From positions 25,737 through 89,736 of the forward strand of contig NZ_JAIVFX010000027.1 of the NCBI RefSeq assembly GCF_020829625.1: a DNA stretch of 64,000 nucleotides, read 5' to 3'. This DNA comes from Nostoc sp. XA010 (GTDB lineage: Bacteria; Cyanobacteriota; Cyanobacteriia; Cyanobacteriales; Nostocaceae). This document shows, in pieces, positions 36,326 through 44,473 of the stretch (position 1 is its first letter; every line of letters starts with the position of its first letter). Under the pieces are notes generated by a model. That model made no database searches and was not told the origin of the DNA. It worked only from the letters and a program-made list of their open reading frames with translations. Made by a program: the position numbers and the translations under genes.

Positions 36326-37708
36326 TCAAATAGCACGAGAAAATTTTGTCTCTCGTGTTCTTGTGTGAGTATCAAAGATGACGGCAATATTTCTGACTAG
36401 TAATCTACCGATATCTGTAATCTGGATCTGATTTTTTGATAAAATAACTAGACCATCGGCTTCTAGTGGTTTTAACGCCTCTAGTTCCTCAGAGAAATAT
36501 TCATCAAAATTGAGATCATACTTATTTTCAATATCTTGCTTATGCAAATGAAAGTGAGACATAATACCCATGATCACATCCCGTCTGATGATGTCATTTT
36601 GAGTGAGCTTGATACCTTTGCTAACAGGTAAAGCACCTGCTGCAATTGTGTGATAATAATCCTTTAATTCCTTGTGGTTTTGAGCATAAGCATCTTCTAG
36701 CATACTGATGGATGTAGAACCAAAACCAAATAGTTCTGTCTCAGCGTGGGTAGTGTAGCCCTGGAAATTGCGTTTGAGAGTACCATTGCGTTGAGCGATC
36801 GCTAGTTCATCATTAGTTTTAGCAAAATGATCCATCCCAATAAATAGATATTGGTTATTCGTCAATTCTTCAATGGTCATTTTCAGAATTTCTAACTTTT
36901 CTTCTGCTGCGGGTAGCGCCTCTTGAGGAATATTTTTTTGTGTAGGTTTAATCCACGGTATATATGCAAAGTTAAAGACAACAATTCGGTCAGGATCTAA
37001 CTCAACAGTTTTTTTCAACGTCTCCCGAAATGTTTCGCGGGTTTGATAAGGTAAACCATAAATAAGGTCTACATTCACACTTTCAAACTTAGCTTCTTTA
37101 ACCCAACTCATAACATCAAATAGCATTTCTTCTGGCTGGACACGATTTATAGCTACTTGAACTTGGCTATTAAAATCTTGAATGCCAAAACTAATACGGT
37201 TAAACCCAATTTCTCTCAGAAAGAAAATGTAGTTTTTATCGATATAACGAGGATTAATCTCAATTGAGATTTCTGCTTCTGGATCGATGTTGAAATGGCT
37301 ATTGATGTTTTTCCATAAAAATTCTATTTGGTGACGATCCAAGTAATTAGGAGTACCGCCTCCCCAGTGGATTTGCAGCACTTTTCTATCTGGATCGATT
37401 AAAGCTGCGGTGTTTTTAATGTCTTGAGCCAAAGATTCCACGTAAGGTTTCGCAATATTCTTGTTGTTGGAAATTACCGTGTTACAGCCGCAGAAGTAGC
37501 AAGCACTTTGGCAAAAGGGGATATGGAAATATAGACTCATAGGAGTTTTGCGTTGATTCGAGGCTGCGATCGCGGCCTTAAAATCAGTTTCAGTAAATGT
37601 TTCGCTTAACTCTGTAGCAGGCGGATAACTGGTGTATCTAGGTGCGCGAGTGTCGTACTTTTGAATCAGATCCAGATCAAACTTGACACCAGGTAATAGA
37701 AAAACCAT
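36326..37708 (-). CDS. hemN: Oxygen-independent coproporphyrinogen III oxidase
   Basis: 460 residues from ATG 37708; the TTG at 37723 is less likely. The radical-SAM cluster motif is FHIPFCQSACYFCGCNT, with the expected CxxxCxxC spacing and the extra cysteine of true HemN. GGGTPNYL, ISFGIQDFNSQVQ and VNVDLIYGLPYQT follow in order. It decarboxylates coproporphyrinogen III to protoporphyrinogen IX without oxygen. It lies 102 bp downstream of a heme oxygenase gene on the same strand and opposite a second acsF. This matches the low-oxygen operon chlAII-ho2-hemN of Synechocystis. Short tandem repeats (GACTAAT) fill the gap. Confidence 0.93.
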   Translation of the reverse strand: MVFLLPGVKFDLDLIQKYDTRAPRYTSYPPATELSETFTETDFKAAIAASNQRKTPMSLYFHIPFCQSACYFCGCNTVISNNKNIAKPYVESLAQDIKNTAALIDPDRKVLQIHWGGGTPNYLDRHQIEFLWKNINSHFNIDPEAEISIEINPRYIDKNYIFFLREIGFNRISFGIQDFNSQVQVAINRVQPEEMLFDVMSWVKEAKFESVNVDLIYGLPYQTRETFRETLKKTVELDPDRIVVFNFAYIPWIKPTQKNIPQEALPAAEEKLEILKMTIEELTNNQYLFIGMDHFAKTNDELAIAQRNGTLKRNFQGYTTHAETELFGFGSTSISMLEDAYAQNHKELKDYYHTIAAGALPVSKGIKLTQNDIIRRDVIMGIMSHFHLHKQDIENKYDLNFDEYFSEELEALKPLEADGLVILSKNQIQITDIGRLLVRNIAVIFDTHTRTRETKFSRAI

Positions 37709-37810
37709 TGAGTTGCTTTCCAATGAATGAAGGGAGTAGCGAGTGGAGAGTGAGGAGTAGGGGAGGCAGAGGAAGCAGGGGGAGAATGACTAATGACTAA
37801 TGACTAACGA

Positions 37811-38488
37811 CTAATTAGTTAGGCTATTAAACATAACTTGACCGAGTGCTTTAATTAAATTTCCTTCTAAGTCTTGAGCTATTTGTAAATTGAACCCAAA
37901 GGCATTATTAGCTTCTGCAACAATCCGTTCTGCTGTTATATCATCAACTGGTAATTCATTTAATGCCTGACGATACTTATCCTTAAATGCCTTTTTGTCA
38001 GGAATTTGCTCAAAATTATAAAAGGATGTGCCTTCATAGCCAGAAAGCTTCAGGGCTGACTGAGCAACTTTTTGTAGCATTTGACCCCCAGAAAGATCGC
38101 CCATGTAGCGAGTGTAGGCATGACCTAGCAATAAGACTGGTTCACTAATAGAAATTTCCCGAATGCGGTTAATGTACTTTTGGGCAGCAGGTGAAGGTGT
38201 AACTTTCTCTCTCCAATTATCCCCATAATAGAACACCATGTCTTTTTCGAGCGAGGATTGGCGATTAAGTTCGGGGAAATAAACCGCACTAATTACAGGA
38301 TGCTCTAAATGGCTCTTTAATGCTGCTTCTAGTTCGCTGTAGACGTAATACAAGTTGCTTAAGAACTTGGCGAAGCAGTCTCTATCCACAACTCCTTTCA
38401 GAAAACATTTCATAAATCCCACATTTTCTGCTGAGGTGTGGGCTTGTCGAGTTCCAGAGCGCAGTTTGATGGCTAGATTACTACTCAT
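37811..38488 (-). CDS. Heme oxygenase (likely the low-oxygen isozyme)
   Basis: 225 residues from ATG 38488, which has AAGGAAG six bases before it; earlier starts (38515) would need a TTG. The proximal heme histidine is in GTRQAHTSAENV and the distal helix has HAYTRYMGDLSGGQML, both intact. It opens heme to biliverdin for phycobilin synthesis. Neighbouring hemN and acsF suggest it is the counterpart of HO2 expressed at low oxygen, but sequence alone cannot separate HO1 from HO2 here. Confidence 0.92.
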   Translation of the reverse strand: MSSNLAIKLRSGTRQAHTSAENVGFMKCFLKGVVDRDCFAKFLSNLYYVYSELEAALKSHLEHPVISAVYFPELNRQSSLEKDMVFYYGDNWREKVTPSPAAQKYINRIREISISEPVLLLGHAYTRYMGDLSGGQMLQKVAQSALKLSGYEGTSFYNFEQIPDKKAFKDKYRQALNELPVDDITAERIVAEANNAFGFNLQIAQDLEGNLIKALGQVMFNSLTN

Positions 38489-38909
38489 TGTTGCTTCCTT
38501 CATGTTCAGGGGCAAGGTTTCTGGGCAGTCACTGACTCAGGATGCCTGCCAGTGTCAGCTAAAAGATTGTTATTCTAGGTTTAGAGAGGATCTGCATAAC
38601 TCTATCTGGCAAGTATCACTGCCGATGTAGATCCCAGCCATTTTTATTTCTCCTAAGATTATTTAACTATTAATTTATATATGACTATAAAGATATTAGT
38701 ATTTATTTAGGTTTTTCTGATTTTCACCTTTAGGCACATCCTACTTGAGTAGTAACAAAACTGGTTGTGGAATAGGCATTTAAACTCTCCTGAAACAACG
38801 GGTAATAAGTTTATTTCTCACAATTTACTCTCAATAATTTAACTGATGTCTACAAACAACTATTTATGCTTAGATAACTTTTAAAGGATGAAAAAATCAA
38901 AGGATTCTT
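38489..38909. promoter_or_regulatory. Divergent promoter region of ho-hemN and acsF
   Basis: 421 bp between the two starts, A/T-rich in 38640-38900, no gene recognised. It is the expected place for the oxygen-responsive control of both arms; no specific operator could be recognised. Confidence 0.4.
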
Positions 38910-40031
38910 ATGGTTAAGTCTCTGGAAAGCCAACGCCAGTCGCTCATGGGGGAAACCCCCAAGACCGCGCTGGCTCCCGAACATGAGTTGCTAAAACCAG
39001 GTGTAAAAGCGCCTGTTCAAGAAACATTATTAACACCTCGGTTTTATACTACTGACTTTGAAGCTGCGGCGCAGTTGGATATTTCGTCCCAGGAAGCTGA
39101 GTTACTGGCAATTGTAGAGGAGTTACGAGCTGACTATAACCGTCATCACTTTGTCCGTGATGAGGAATTTCAGCAGTGTTGGGATCACATTGATGGGGAA
39201 ACGCGCGTCGCCTTTATTGACTTTTTGGAACGTTCCTGCACCTCAGAGTTTTCTGGATTTCTGCTGTTCAAAGAGTTATCACGCCGTCTGAAAAACCGCA
39301 ATCCGATTTTGGCGGATGCTTTTAATTTTATGGCGCGGGATGAAGCACGCCATGCGGGATTTTTAAATAAGTCAATGGCAGATTTTAATCTTTCCCTTGA
39401 CTTAAGTTATTTAACCAAAAATCGCACTTATACCTTCTTCCCGCCAGAGTGGATTATTTACACAGTCTACCTGTCTGAGAAAATTGGCTACTGGCGCTAC
39501 ATCTTGGTGTATCGACACATGGAGAAACATCCAGAACACCAAATTTATCCACTATTCCGTAAGTTTGAGAGTTGGTGTCAGGATGAAAATCGACATGGAG
39601 ATTTTTTCAAAGCACTGCTGCGATCGCAACCTCAACTATGGAACAATTGGAGAGCTAGATTATGGGTGCGTTTCTTTTTGCTGAGTGTTTTTGCTACTCA
39701 CACCTTGACCGTATTTGAACGCGCAACCTTTTATCAATCCATTGGGATAGATCCGCGCGAATATAATACCAGAGTCATTCAAGAGACGAATAACACCGCC
39801 GCAGGGGCATTTCCTTTGATTTTGAATACAAATCACCCAGAGTTCTTCCGGCGGTTGGAGAAGTGTTCTGACCTTAATCTGAAACTAGCAGAGATTAATA
39901 ACAGCGCTCGTTCACCAGTTGTAAAATTCTGCCAAAAATTACCCTTGATAGCCTCCATTGTTGGGCATCTATTGCAGACTTACCTAATCAAACCCGTTGA
40001 TGCTGAATCATTGAGAGGGACAGTTCATTAA
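38910..40031 (+). CDS. acsF: Mg-protoporphyrin IX monomethyl ester oxidative cyclase, second form
   Basis: 373 residues. The di-iron ligand motifs are RDEARHAGFLNK and CQDENRHGDFF, with DYNRHHFVRDEEF and SEFSGFLLFKELSRRL typical of AcsF/ChlA. It makes the isocyclic ring of chlorophyll using oxygen. The family is usually about 358 residues; here residues about 9-22 (RQSLMGETPKTALA) are encoded by a dispersed palindrome at 38935-38974, in frame. Divergent from heme oxygenase and hemN, as expected for ChlAII-type cyclases used at low oxygen. Several residues differ from the usual aerobic AcsF, supporting a second paralogue. Confidence 0.9.
   Translation: MVKSLESQRQSLMGETPKTALAPEHELLKPGVKAPVQETLLTPRFYTTDFEAAAQLDISSQEAELLAIVEELRADYNRHHFVRDEEFQQCWDHIDGETRVAFIDFLERSCTSEFSGFLLFKELSRRLKNRNPILADAFNFMARDEARHAGFLNKSMADFNLSLDLSYLTKNRTYTFFPPEWIIYTVYLSEKIGYWRYILVYRHMEKHPEHQIYPLFRKFESWCQDENRHGDFFKALLRSQPQLWNNWRARLWVRFFLLSVFATHTLTVFERATFYQSIGIDPREYNTRVIQETNNTAAGAFPLILNTNHPEFFRRLEKCSDLNLKLAEINNSARSPVVKFCQKLPLIASIVGHLLQTYLIKPVDAESLRGTVH
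38935..38974. repeat. 40-bp palindrome inside acsF
   Basis: GCCAGTCGCTCATGGGGG and CCCCCAAGACCGCGCTGGC are the two arms. The framework matches 29063-29100 (CCAGTCGCT at one end, GCGCTGG at the other). Confidence 0.75.
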
Positions 40032-40476
40032 CTAGTAATTGCATACATCAACATCAACTGAATCTACAAGTCTTATTTGGGAATCTCTTCACTCGAATTC
40101 TATACCCTACATTCCACACGTTGAGAGCTGAGTGATGGTATTTTAAAGTCTAACTGGATGAAAGTATTGTTAGCAATTGCGAATGAGGTTAACTGTTTAC
40201 GTGATAAGCATTCGGTATAGCCTCGCTTACCGTATGAGTAAATTGTTCGAAGTGGTTTGTAGAAAATCCACGCGAATCACTTCTTTCTTGTCTAAAGTCG
40301 AATGGGAAATTCTAACAATTCGACTGATTAAGCTAATCGTCATTCATTTTTCCAGACTGATTCGCTTGTAGTAAGGACTTCAGCCCTAGTGTTATGCAAA
40401 TTAAATGCTCATTAGGTTAATATGGTTAAAATCTAATACCAATTTTCTCTAAATTTGCACTCAATAATTCTTAACT
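40032..40476. other. Intergenic region between acsF and graspetide cluster
   Basis: No convincing gene. A 64-codon frame at 40177-40371 lacks a ribosome site and composition typical of a protein. This is also the 3' end of the convergent ATP-grasp operon. Confidence 0.45.
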
Positions 40477-41442
40477 TTAATTTTGTAAAACCTGTGCGAT
40501 CGCCTGAGAAATCGGTAAGCCAGGACAGCGTTCTAACCAGAAAAACTCACCAACTGGGTTAACCTCAAGAAATACATGACGACCATCAGGAGTCAAAATA
40601 ATATCAATAGCTCCGTAGTTCAAACCAAATTCTGCCATGAGTTTGAGGAGTTTCTCTTCGACATCTTCAGGCAGATTGTATGGTTCCCAAGCGTCGAGTA
40701 AGGCAATTCCCTGTTTGCGCCAGTCGTAACGCGCCTTATCCAAAGCTTGAGAATCAACCGCCGCCGTCAGCACACGTTTGCCTACAATAATTGTCCGCAA
40801 TTCTAATGCTTTAGGAATTTTCTCTTGAAACGTCATTGGGCAGAAACGTAATCCATCGAGGTTATCCAGATCCTCAGATGAAATTGGATTCGTAAACACA
40901 ACTTTTTCTCGTCCTTGTTCATCGTAAATAGCGAAGGAAGAGAGCATCTTTGTAATCATTCGCTCCTTACACTCTTGGGCAAATTGCTTCACTGCCACTG
41001 GATTGTTTGTAGTCAGAGTACGTGGCGTATCTAGACCAATCTCTCGCGCTATTCGTAATTGCAGTTGCTTATTTTCGGCTCGGCGAATATTTGGCAGAGG
41101 GTCGAGATGGAAGCCCTTAATACTGGCAATCATTCCGTCAATGGTGACGCGAGATTCTTTGAGCGAGGCTTGTCTGAGTTGCTTGTCCATCGAGTCGGGA
41201 ATTCTTGACCCAATTGCAATGCGGCGATACCAAACTGCTGACACTTCACTCAAATCTAATGTCTGGTCTTCAACGCTTAGAGTAACTCGCTCACTTTTAG
41301 CATAGTAAACATCTAAGGTGATTTCTGTGGGAAATCGGTCTGTATCAAAACGAAATGCTTTCCCTCCTTGGGCTTCAATTGCCTGAATAACTAGAGGAAT
41401 ACTTTCGTTGTCTTGGCTGTGAGTAATGATTAAAACAGTCAC
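40477..41442 (-). CDS. mdnC: Graspetide ATP-grasp ester ligase (MdnC/MvdD type)
   Basis: 321 residues beginning MTVLIITHSQDNESIPLVIQ and continuing AFRFDTDRFPTE, the signature start of MdnC/MvdD. Precursor-binding and ATP-grasp blocks follow: VSAVWYRRIAIG, RMITKMLSSFAIY, FCPMTFQEKIPKALELR, AIDIILTPDGRHVFLEVNPVGEFFWLE. In microviridin synthesis this enzyme forms the two ester bonds between Thr/Ser and Asp/Glu side chains of the precursor. It is last in a minus-strand operon after the precursor (42691) and the amide ligase (41520), 77 bp from the latter. The subtype is assigned from remembered family patterns. Confidence 0.9.
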   Translation of the reverse strand: MTVLIITHSQDNESIPLVIQAIEAQGGKAFRFDTDRFPTEITLDVYYAKSERVTLSVEDQTLDLSEVSAVWYRRIAIGSRIPDSMDKQLRQASLKESRVTIDGMIASIKGFHLDPLPNIRRAENKQLQLRIAREIGLDTPRTLTTNNPVAVKQFAQECKERMITKMLSSFAIYDEQGREKVVFTNPISSEDLDNLDGLRFCPMTFQEKIPKALELRTIIVGKRVLTAAVDSQALDKARYDWRKQGIALLDAWEPYNLPEDVEEKLLKLMAEFGLNYGAIDIILTPDGRHVFLEVNPVGEFFWLERCPGLPISQAIAQVLQN

Positions 41443-41519
41443 GTCGCTTCGCTCCGAATTAAAAATTAAAAATTAATAAGTTCCTAAATTTATAAAGGCT
41501 GTCAGTTGGTTATGAATTT

Positions 41520-42524
41520 TTAAGTAAAAGCATTTTGCTTAGGACTTGTTGAAAGTAGTGCATCTGCGATCGCATCTGCGATCGGGTATTCCAAATCTCT
41601 CTCCAGCATTCCCCACTCTCCTGTGGGATTAATTTCTAAAAAAACATATTCTCCTGATGGCGTTTTGATGAAGTCAAATGCTCCAAAAATCAGTCCAAAC
41701 CTTGCCATAAAAGCATCCAGGCAACGGATTAGTTTATCAGGTAATTGATATGGTTGCCAGGTAAGAGCCTCTTTTGTTCCCCGTCGCCAATCTTGGGTGG
41801 ATGCTGCATACTCAGACGCATCCAGTGCGCCGACAAAGAGATTACCATTCACATAGACTGCGCGTAGTTCTAGCTGTTTGGGGATTTGTTCTTGAAACAC
41901 AACTGGACAATAGCGCAGTGTTTCAGCATCAAGTAAGTCTTCTTCTTTAACGACGCTGGTATACATGAAAAAAGAGGAGGCTTGCATCCCATAAGAAAGA
42001 GGCCTGAGTAGCTTGGCAACCATTTTCCCTTTAACTTCCCCAAAAAACTCTCGTGTTTGTTGAGGATTGTTGGTGACGATAGTCCCAGGTATGACAAGAC
42101 CTACTTCCGATGCAATTCTTAGTTGGCGTAATTTGTTTTCGGCTGCACTGATCCGTTGTAAATCATCCACCCAGGTAGCTCCCCTCAGACTGTCCCAAAA
42201 GCCATCTAAGACTGCGAGTGATTCGCTAGAGCAAGCTGCTTGGAATTGTGGAGCCAATTCTTTACCTAAGTCGGGTTGCCAGATACGTCGCATCCATACT
42301 GCTTGCACTTGCTCGGTGTTTAGGGAGCGAGTGCCATATTCCAGTTTATGATTGCTCCCAGAGTTACTGAAATTCGCCTCGATTTGTACAGTCATCGGAA
42401 ACTTATCAGTATCAAGGCGAAATGGCTGTGCGCCTCGTTTTGATACAGCTTCTGCAACTCTATCTATTGTGAAATAATCACTACTATGGGTAATTAATAA
42501 AACCACATCACGGTCAACGTACAT
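41520..42524 (-). CDS. mdnB: Graspetide ATP-grasp amide ligase (MdnB/MvdC type)
   Basis: 334 residues. VVLLITHSSDYFTIDRVAEA and PFRLDTDKFP resemble MdnB/MvdC. The ATP-grasp core includes VQAVWMRRIWQP, KMVAKLLRPLSYG, YCPVVFQEQIPKQLELRAVY and FDFIKTPSGEYVFLEINPTGEWGMLE. This paralogue normally makes the lysine-glutamate amide (lactam) after the two esters. It lies between the precursor gene, 166 bp upstream, and the ester ligase. The upstream start MYVDRDV is an ATG. Confidence 0.9.
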   Translation of the reverse strand: MYVDRDVVLLITHSSDYFTIDRVAEAVSKRGAQPFRLDTDKFPMTVQIEANFSNSGSNHKLEYGTRSLNTEQVQAVWMRRIWQPDLGKELAPQFQAACSSESLAVLDGFWDSLRGATWVDDLQRISAAENKLRQLRIASEVGLVIPGTIVTNNPQQTREFFGEVKGKMVAKLLRPLSYGMQASSFFMYTSVVKEEDLLDAETLRYCPVVFQEQIPKQLELRAVYVNGNLFVGALDASEYAASTQDWRRGTKEALTWQPYQLPDKLIRCLDAFMARFGLIFGAFDFIKTPSGEYVFLEINPTGEWGMLERDLEYPIADAIADALLSTSPKQNAFT

Positions 42525-42690
42525 AAAATATTTTCATTAGGTTTTTGTATTTTCCCTACTGTCAACTATAAAAAAAATAAGCTTTTTTAATGGGAAGCCA
42601 ACCCCTAAATGGAGTTGGCAAAGCTAACAGTATTTTTATTCTAAGAATATTGTTAAAAACTACATCTCTAGTCTAATCAAAAGTATGCAG

Positions 42691-42975
42691 TTATTCTGCC
42701 GGCCCATGATCATCACCGTCTGAAGGGTACTTCTGAGTAGTAAAAATCTGTTCATCACTATCAGAGGGATACTTTTTCGTTAAATCTTCTTGATCAGATG
42801 GAAACTTTAGAGTTTGGACAAGTTCATCATTCTCCTTCTTGGTTACACCACAACTTCCACCGCCAATCCCTTCTGATTCTTTATCAGATAGGTCTTCAAA
42901 GCTTTGCCCTTCTAAAAATCTGGCAAAGAAGGGTAGTGCTTGTGAATTCAGTTCTTCTGGTTTGCTTTCAGACAT
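42691..42975 (-). CDS. Three-core microviridin-type graspetide precursor
   Basis: 94 residues from ATG 42975, with AGGA nine bases upstream (longer starts lack this). The leader has the ligase-binding motif PFFARFLEGQ at residues 15-24, followed by acidic FEDLSDKESEG, a glycine-rich GIGGGSCG stretch and then the core region. Three tandem cores are present: TLKFPSDQED, TKKYPSDSDE and TQKYPSDGDD, ending HGPAE. The TxKYPSD motif is the microviridin core, where Thr and Ser esterify acids and Lys forms an amide. Core 1 has Phe instead of Tyr, and the two acids after PSD differ between cores. No acetyltransferase or ABC exporter gene is beside it. Confidence 0.92.
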   Translation of the reverse strand: MSESKPEELNSQALPFFARFLEGQSFEDLSDKESEGIGGGSCGVTKKENDELVQTLKFPSDQEDLTKKYPSDSDEQIFTTQKYPSDGDDHGPAE

Positions 42976-43186
42976 AATTTTTCCTACGGTTAAGTAAAGA
43001 TACATATATACTCAAATCAATAATACTACATAGAGTTTCATCAATTTAAGCATAAACTTCATTTGTAATTATTTGTAATACTTATGTGAATATAGTGGCT
43101 TTATTGTTCCCTTTATGGATAATTATAAGAATGCTAAACGAGATGTAAATTTTCCTATTCCACCAATGTCTGTAATCTGAAAGACA

Positions 43187-44167
43187 TTACAACCACTGTT
43201 GTTTTTTAGCATAAGCGATACTACCAATTACAATTAATGCCATCACGCAGATCACAGCAGGATAAGCCAAAGGTTGCTCTAATTCCGGCATATATTTGAA
43301 GTTCATGCCATAGAAACCAGACATAAAAGTAATTGGTAAAAATATAGTTGAGAGGATAGTTAAACGATTAATTCGTTCACCAGTTTTGCTAGCAATATTA
43401 TCGCGTTGAATTTCCATCAATTCTGACATCCAGGCTCTCAACGCTTGATATTCTTGCCAAAGTTTATCAACGTGATGAACTAATTCTTGATTGAATAGTT
43501 CCTTCACTGGTTGGGTGATCCATTGGAAATCTTCGTAATCCATAATAGCCATCAGTGACTTGATGCTTTGAAAATTACGGCGTCCTGAACGAGTCGATTG
43601 CCTCATGGTGGCAATTTTTTGGTATGTTAATTCATCACCAGAATTATCTAAAACTTCATCTTCTAAATCATCAAGTTTTCTAGAAATATATTCAAATACA
43701 GTATGGTAATTATTCAAAACCTCTTTAAAAATGAGATAAAAAACATAGTCAATTCCTAACGTTTCAATATCCTTAGTTCGTTTTTGCAGATTATTAGCTA
43801 AAATACTTAAAACTTTTAATTCAGTGATTTCAAAGGTAATAATAAAATTATTACCCAGCACAATATTGCCACGAGCAACCTCAAACTCGTGATTTTTTAT
43901 TTGAGGAGTTAATATTTCATAACTGTCAAATAAGCAATCTTCTACATTTTCATCAATTCCTACAGGGGAATGGTTGAAAATCATATTCACACGCGATGGA
44001 TTAAGACCAAAGTGCTTAATAATTTTGGCTGTTCCAGTGCGGTCGCGAAAGTGAATACAGCGCAACCAAATATTGCGAGAACTATCAATTTGTTTCAGTA
44101 CCGTATCGACATGATTACTGTTAAATAATTCCAGGTTGTCTGGATAAAAAGTGAGAAGAGTTAGCAT
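43187..44167 (-). CDS. corA: CorA-type magnesium/cobalt channel
   Basis: 326 residues. The long cytoplasmic domain has predicted helices through residue 260. Two C-terminal membrane helices flank the pore motif: TFMSGFYGMNFKYMPELE contains GMN, and the last segment is YPAVICVMALIVIGSIAYA. The C-terminus is basic (KKQQWL). It forms a pentameric Mg2+ channel. Upstream of the graspetide genes on the same strand, but 180 bp away with no evidence of a shared function. Confidence 0.9.
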   Translation of the reverse strand: MLTLLTFYPDNLELFNSNHVDTVLKQIDSSRNIWLRCIHFRDRTGTAKIIKHFGLNPSRVNMIFNHSPVGIDENVEDCLFDSYEILTPQIKNHEFEVARGNIVLGNNFIITFEITELKVLSILANNLQKRTKDIETLGIDYVFYLIFKEVLNNYHTVFEYISRKLDDLEDEVLDNSGDELTYQKIATMRQSTRSGRRNFQSIKSLMAIMDYEDFQWITQPVKELFNQELVHHVDKLWQEYQALRAWMSELMEIQRDNIASKTGERINRLTILSTIFLPITFMSGFYGMNFKYMPELEQPLAYPAVICVMALIVIGSIAYAKKQQWL

Positions 44168-44323
44168 ATAGGCATCCTAATTGAGTCGTCGAAAAACACT
44201 ATGACTCATGTTGAGCGATAATTTATTAGTCTACAAGGACACATAAAATGTCAAAGCTTGCGGTTTATTACGATGAATAGACATATTGCAATGCGCTTGG
44301 TGTTAGTAATATTTTACCCTGAA

Positions 44324-44399
44324 AGATCCCCCCAACCCCCCTAAAAAAAGGGAGAATCGAATCAAAATTCCCCTTTTTAAGGTGTATTTAGGGGGATCT
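44324..44399. repeat. Dispersed palindrome near the kinase 3' end
   Basis: AGATCCCCCCAACCCCCCTA and TATTTAGGGGGATCT are the inverted arms with an A/T-rich middle. It is placed between the CorA and kinase genes and might help end the kinase transcript. Confidence 0.7.
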
Positions 44400-44473
44400 A
44401 AAACATTTTGCTACCCGACTAGAGGACTATTAAAATATCCTCTTAAAATGGTATTACTGTATTGGATCATAGC

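Noticed and set aside
40177..40371. 64-codon ORF after acsF
   Set aside because: No ribosome site, odd composition and no family pattern.
43006..43186. Riboswitch or additional leader gene before the graspetide precursor
   Set aside because: A/T-rich sequence with no structure or start that I could support.
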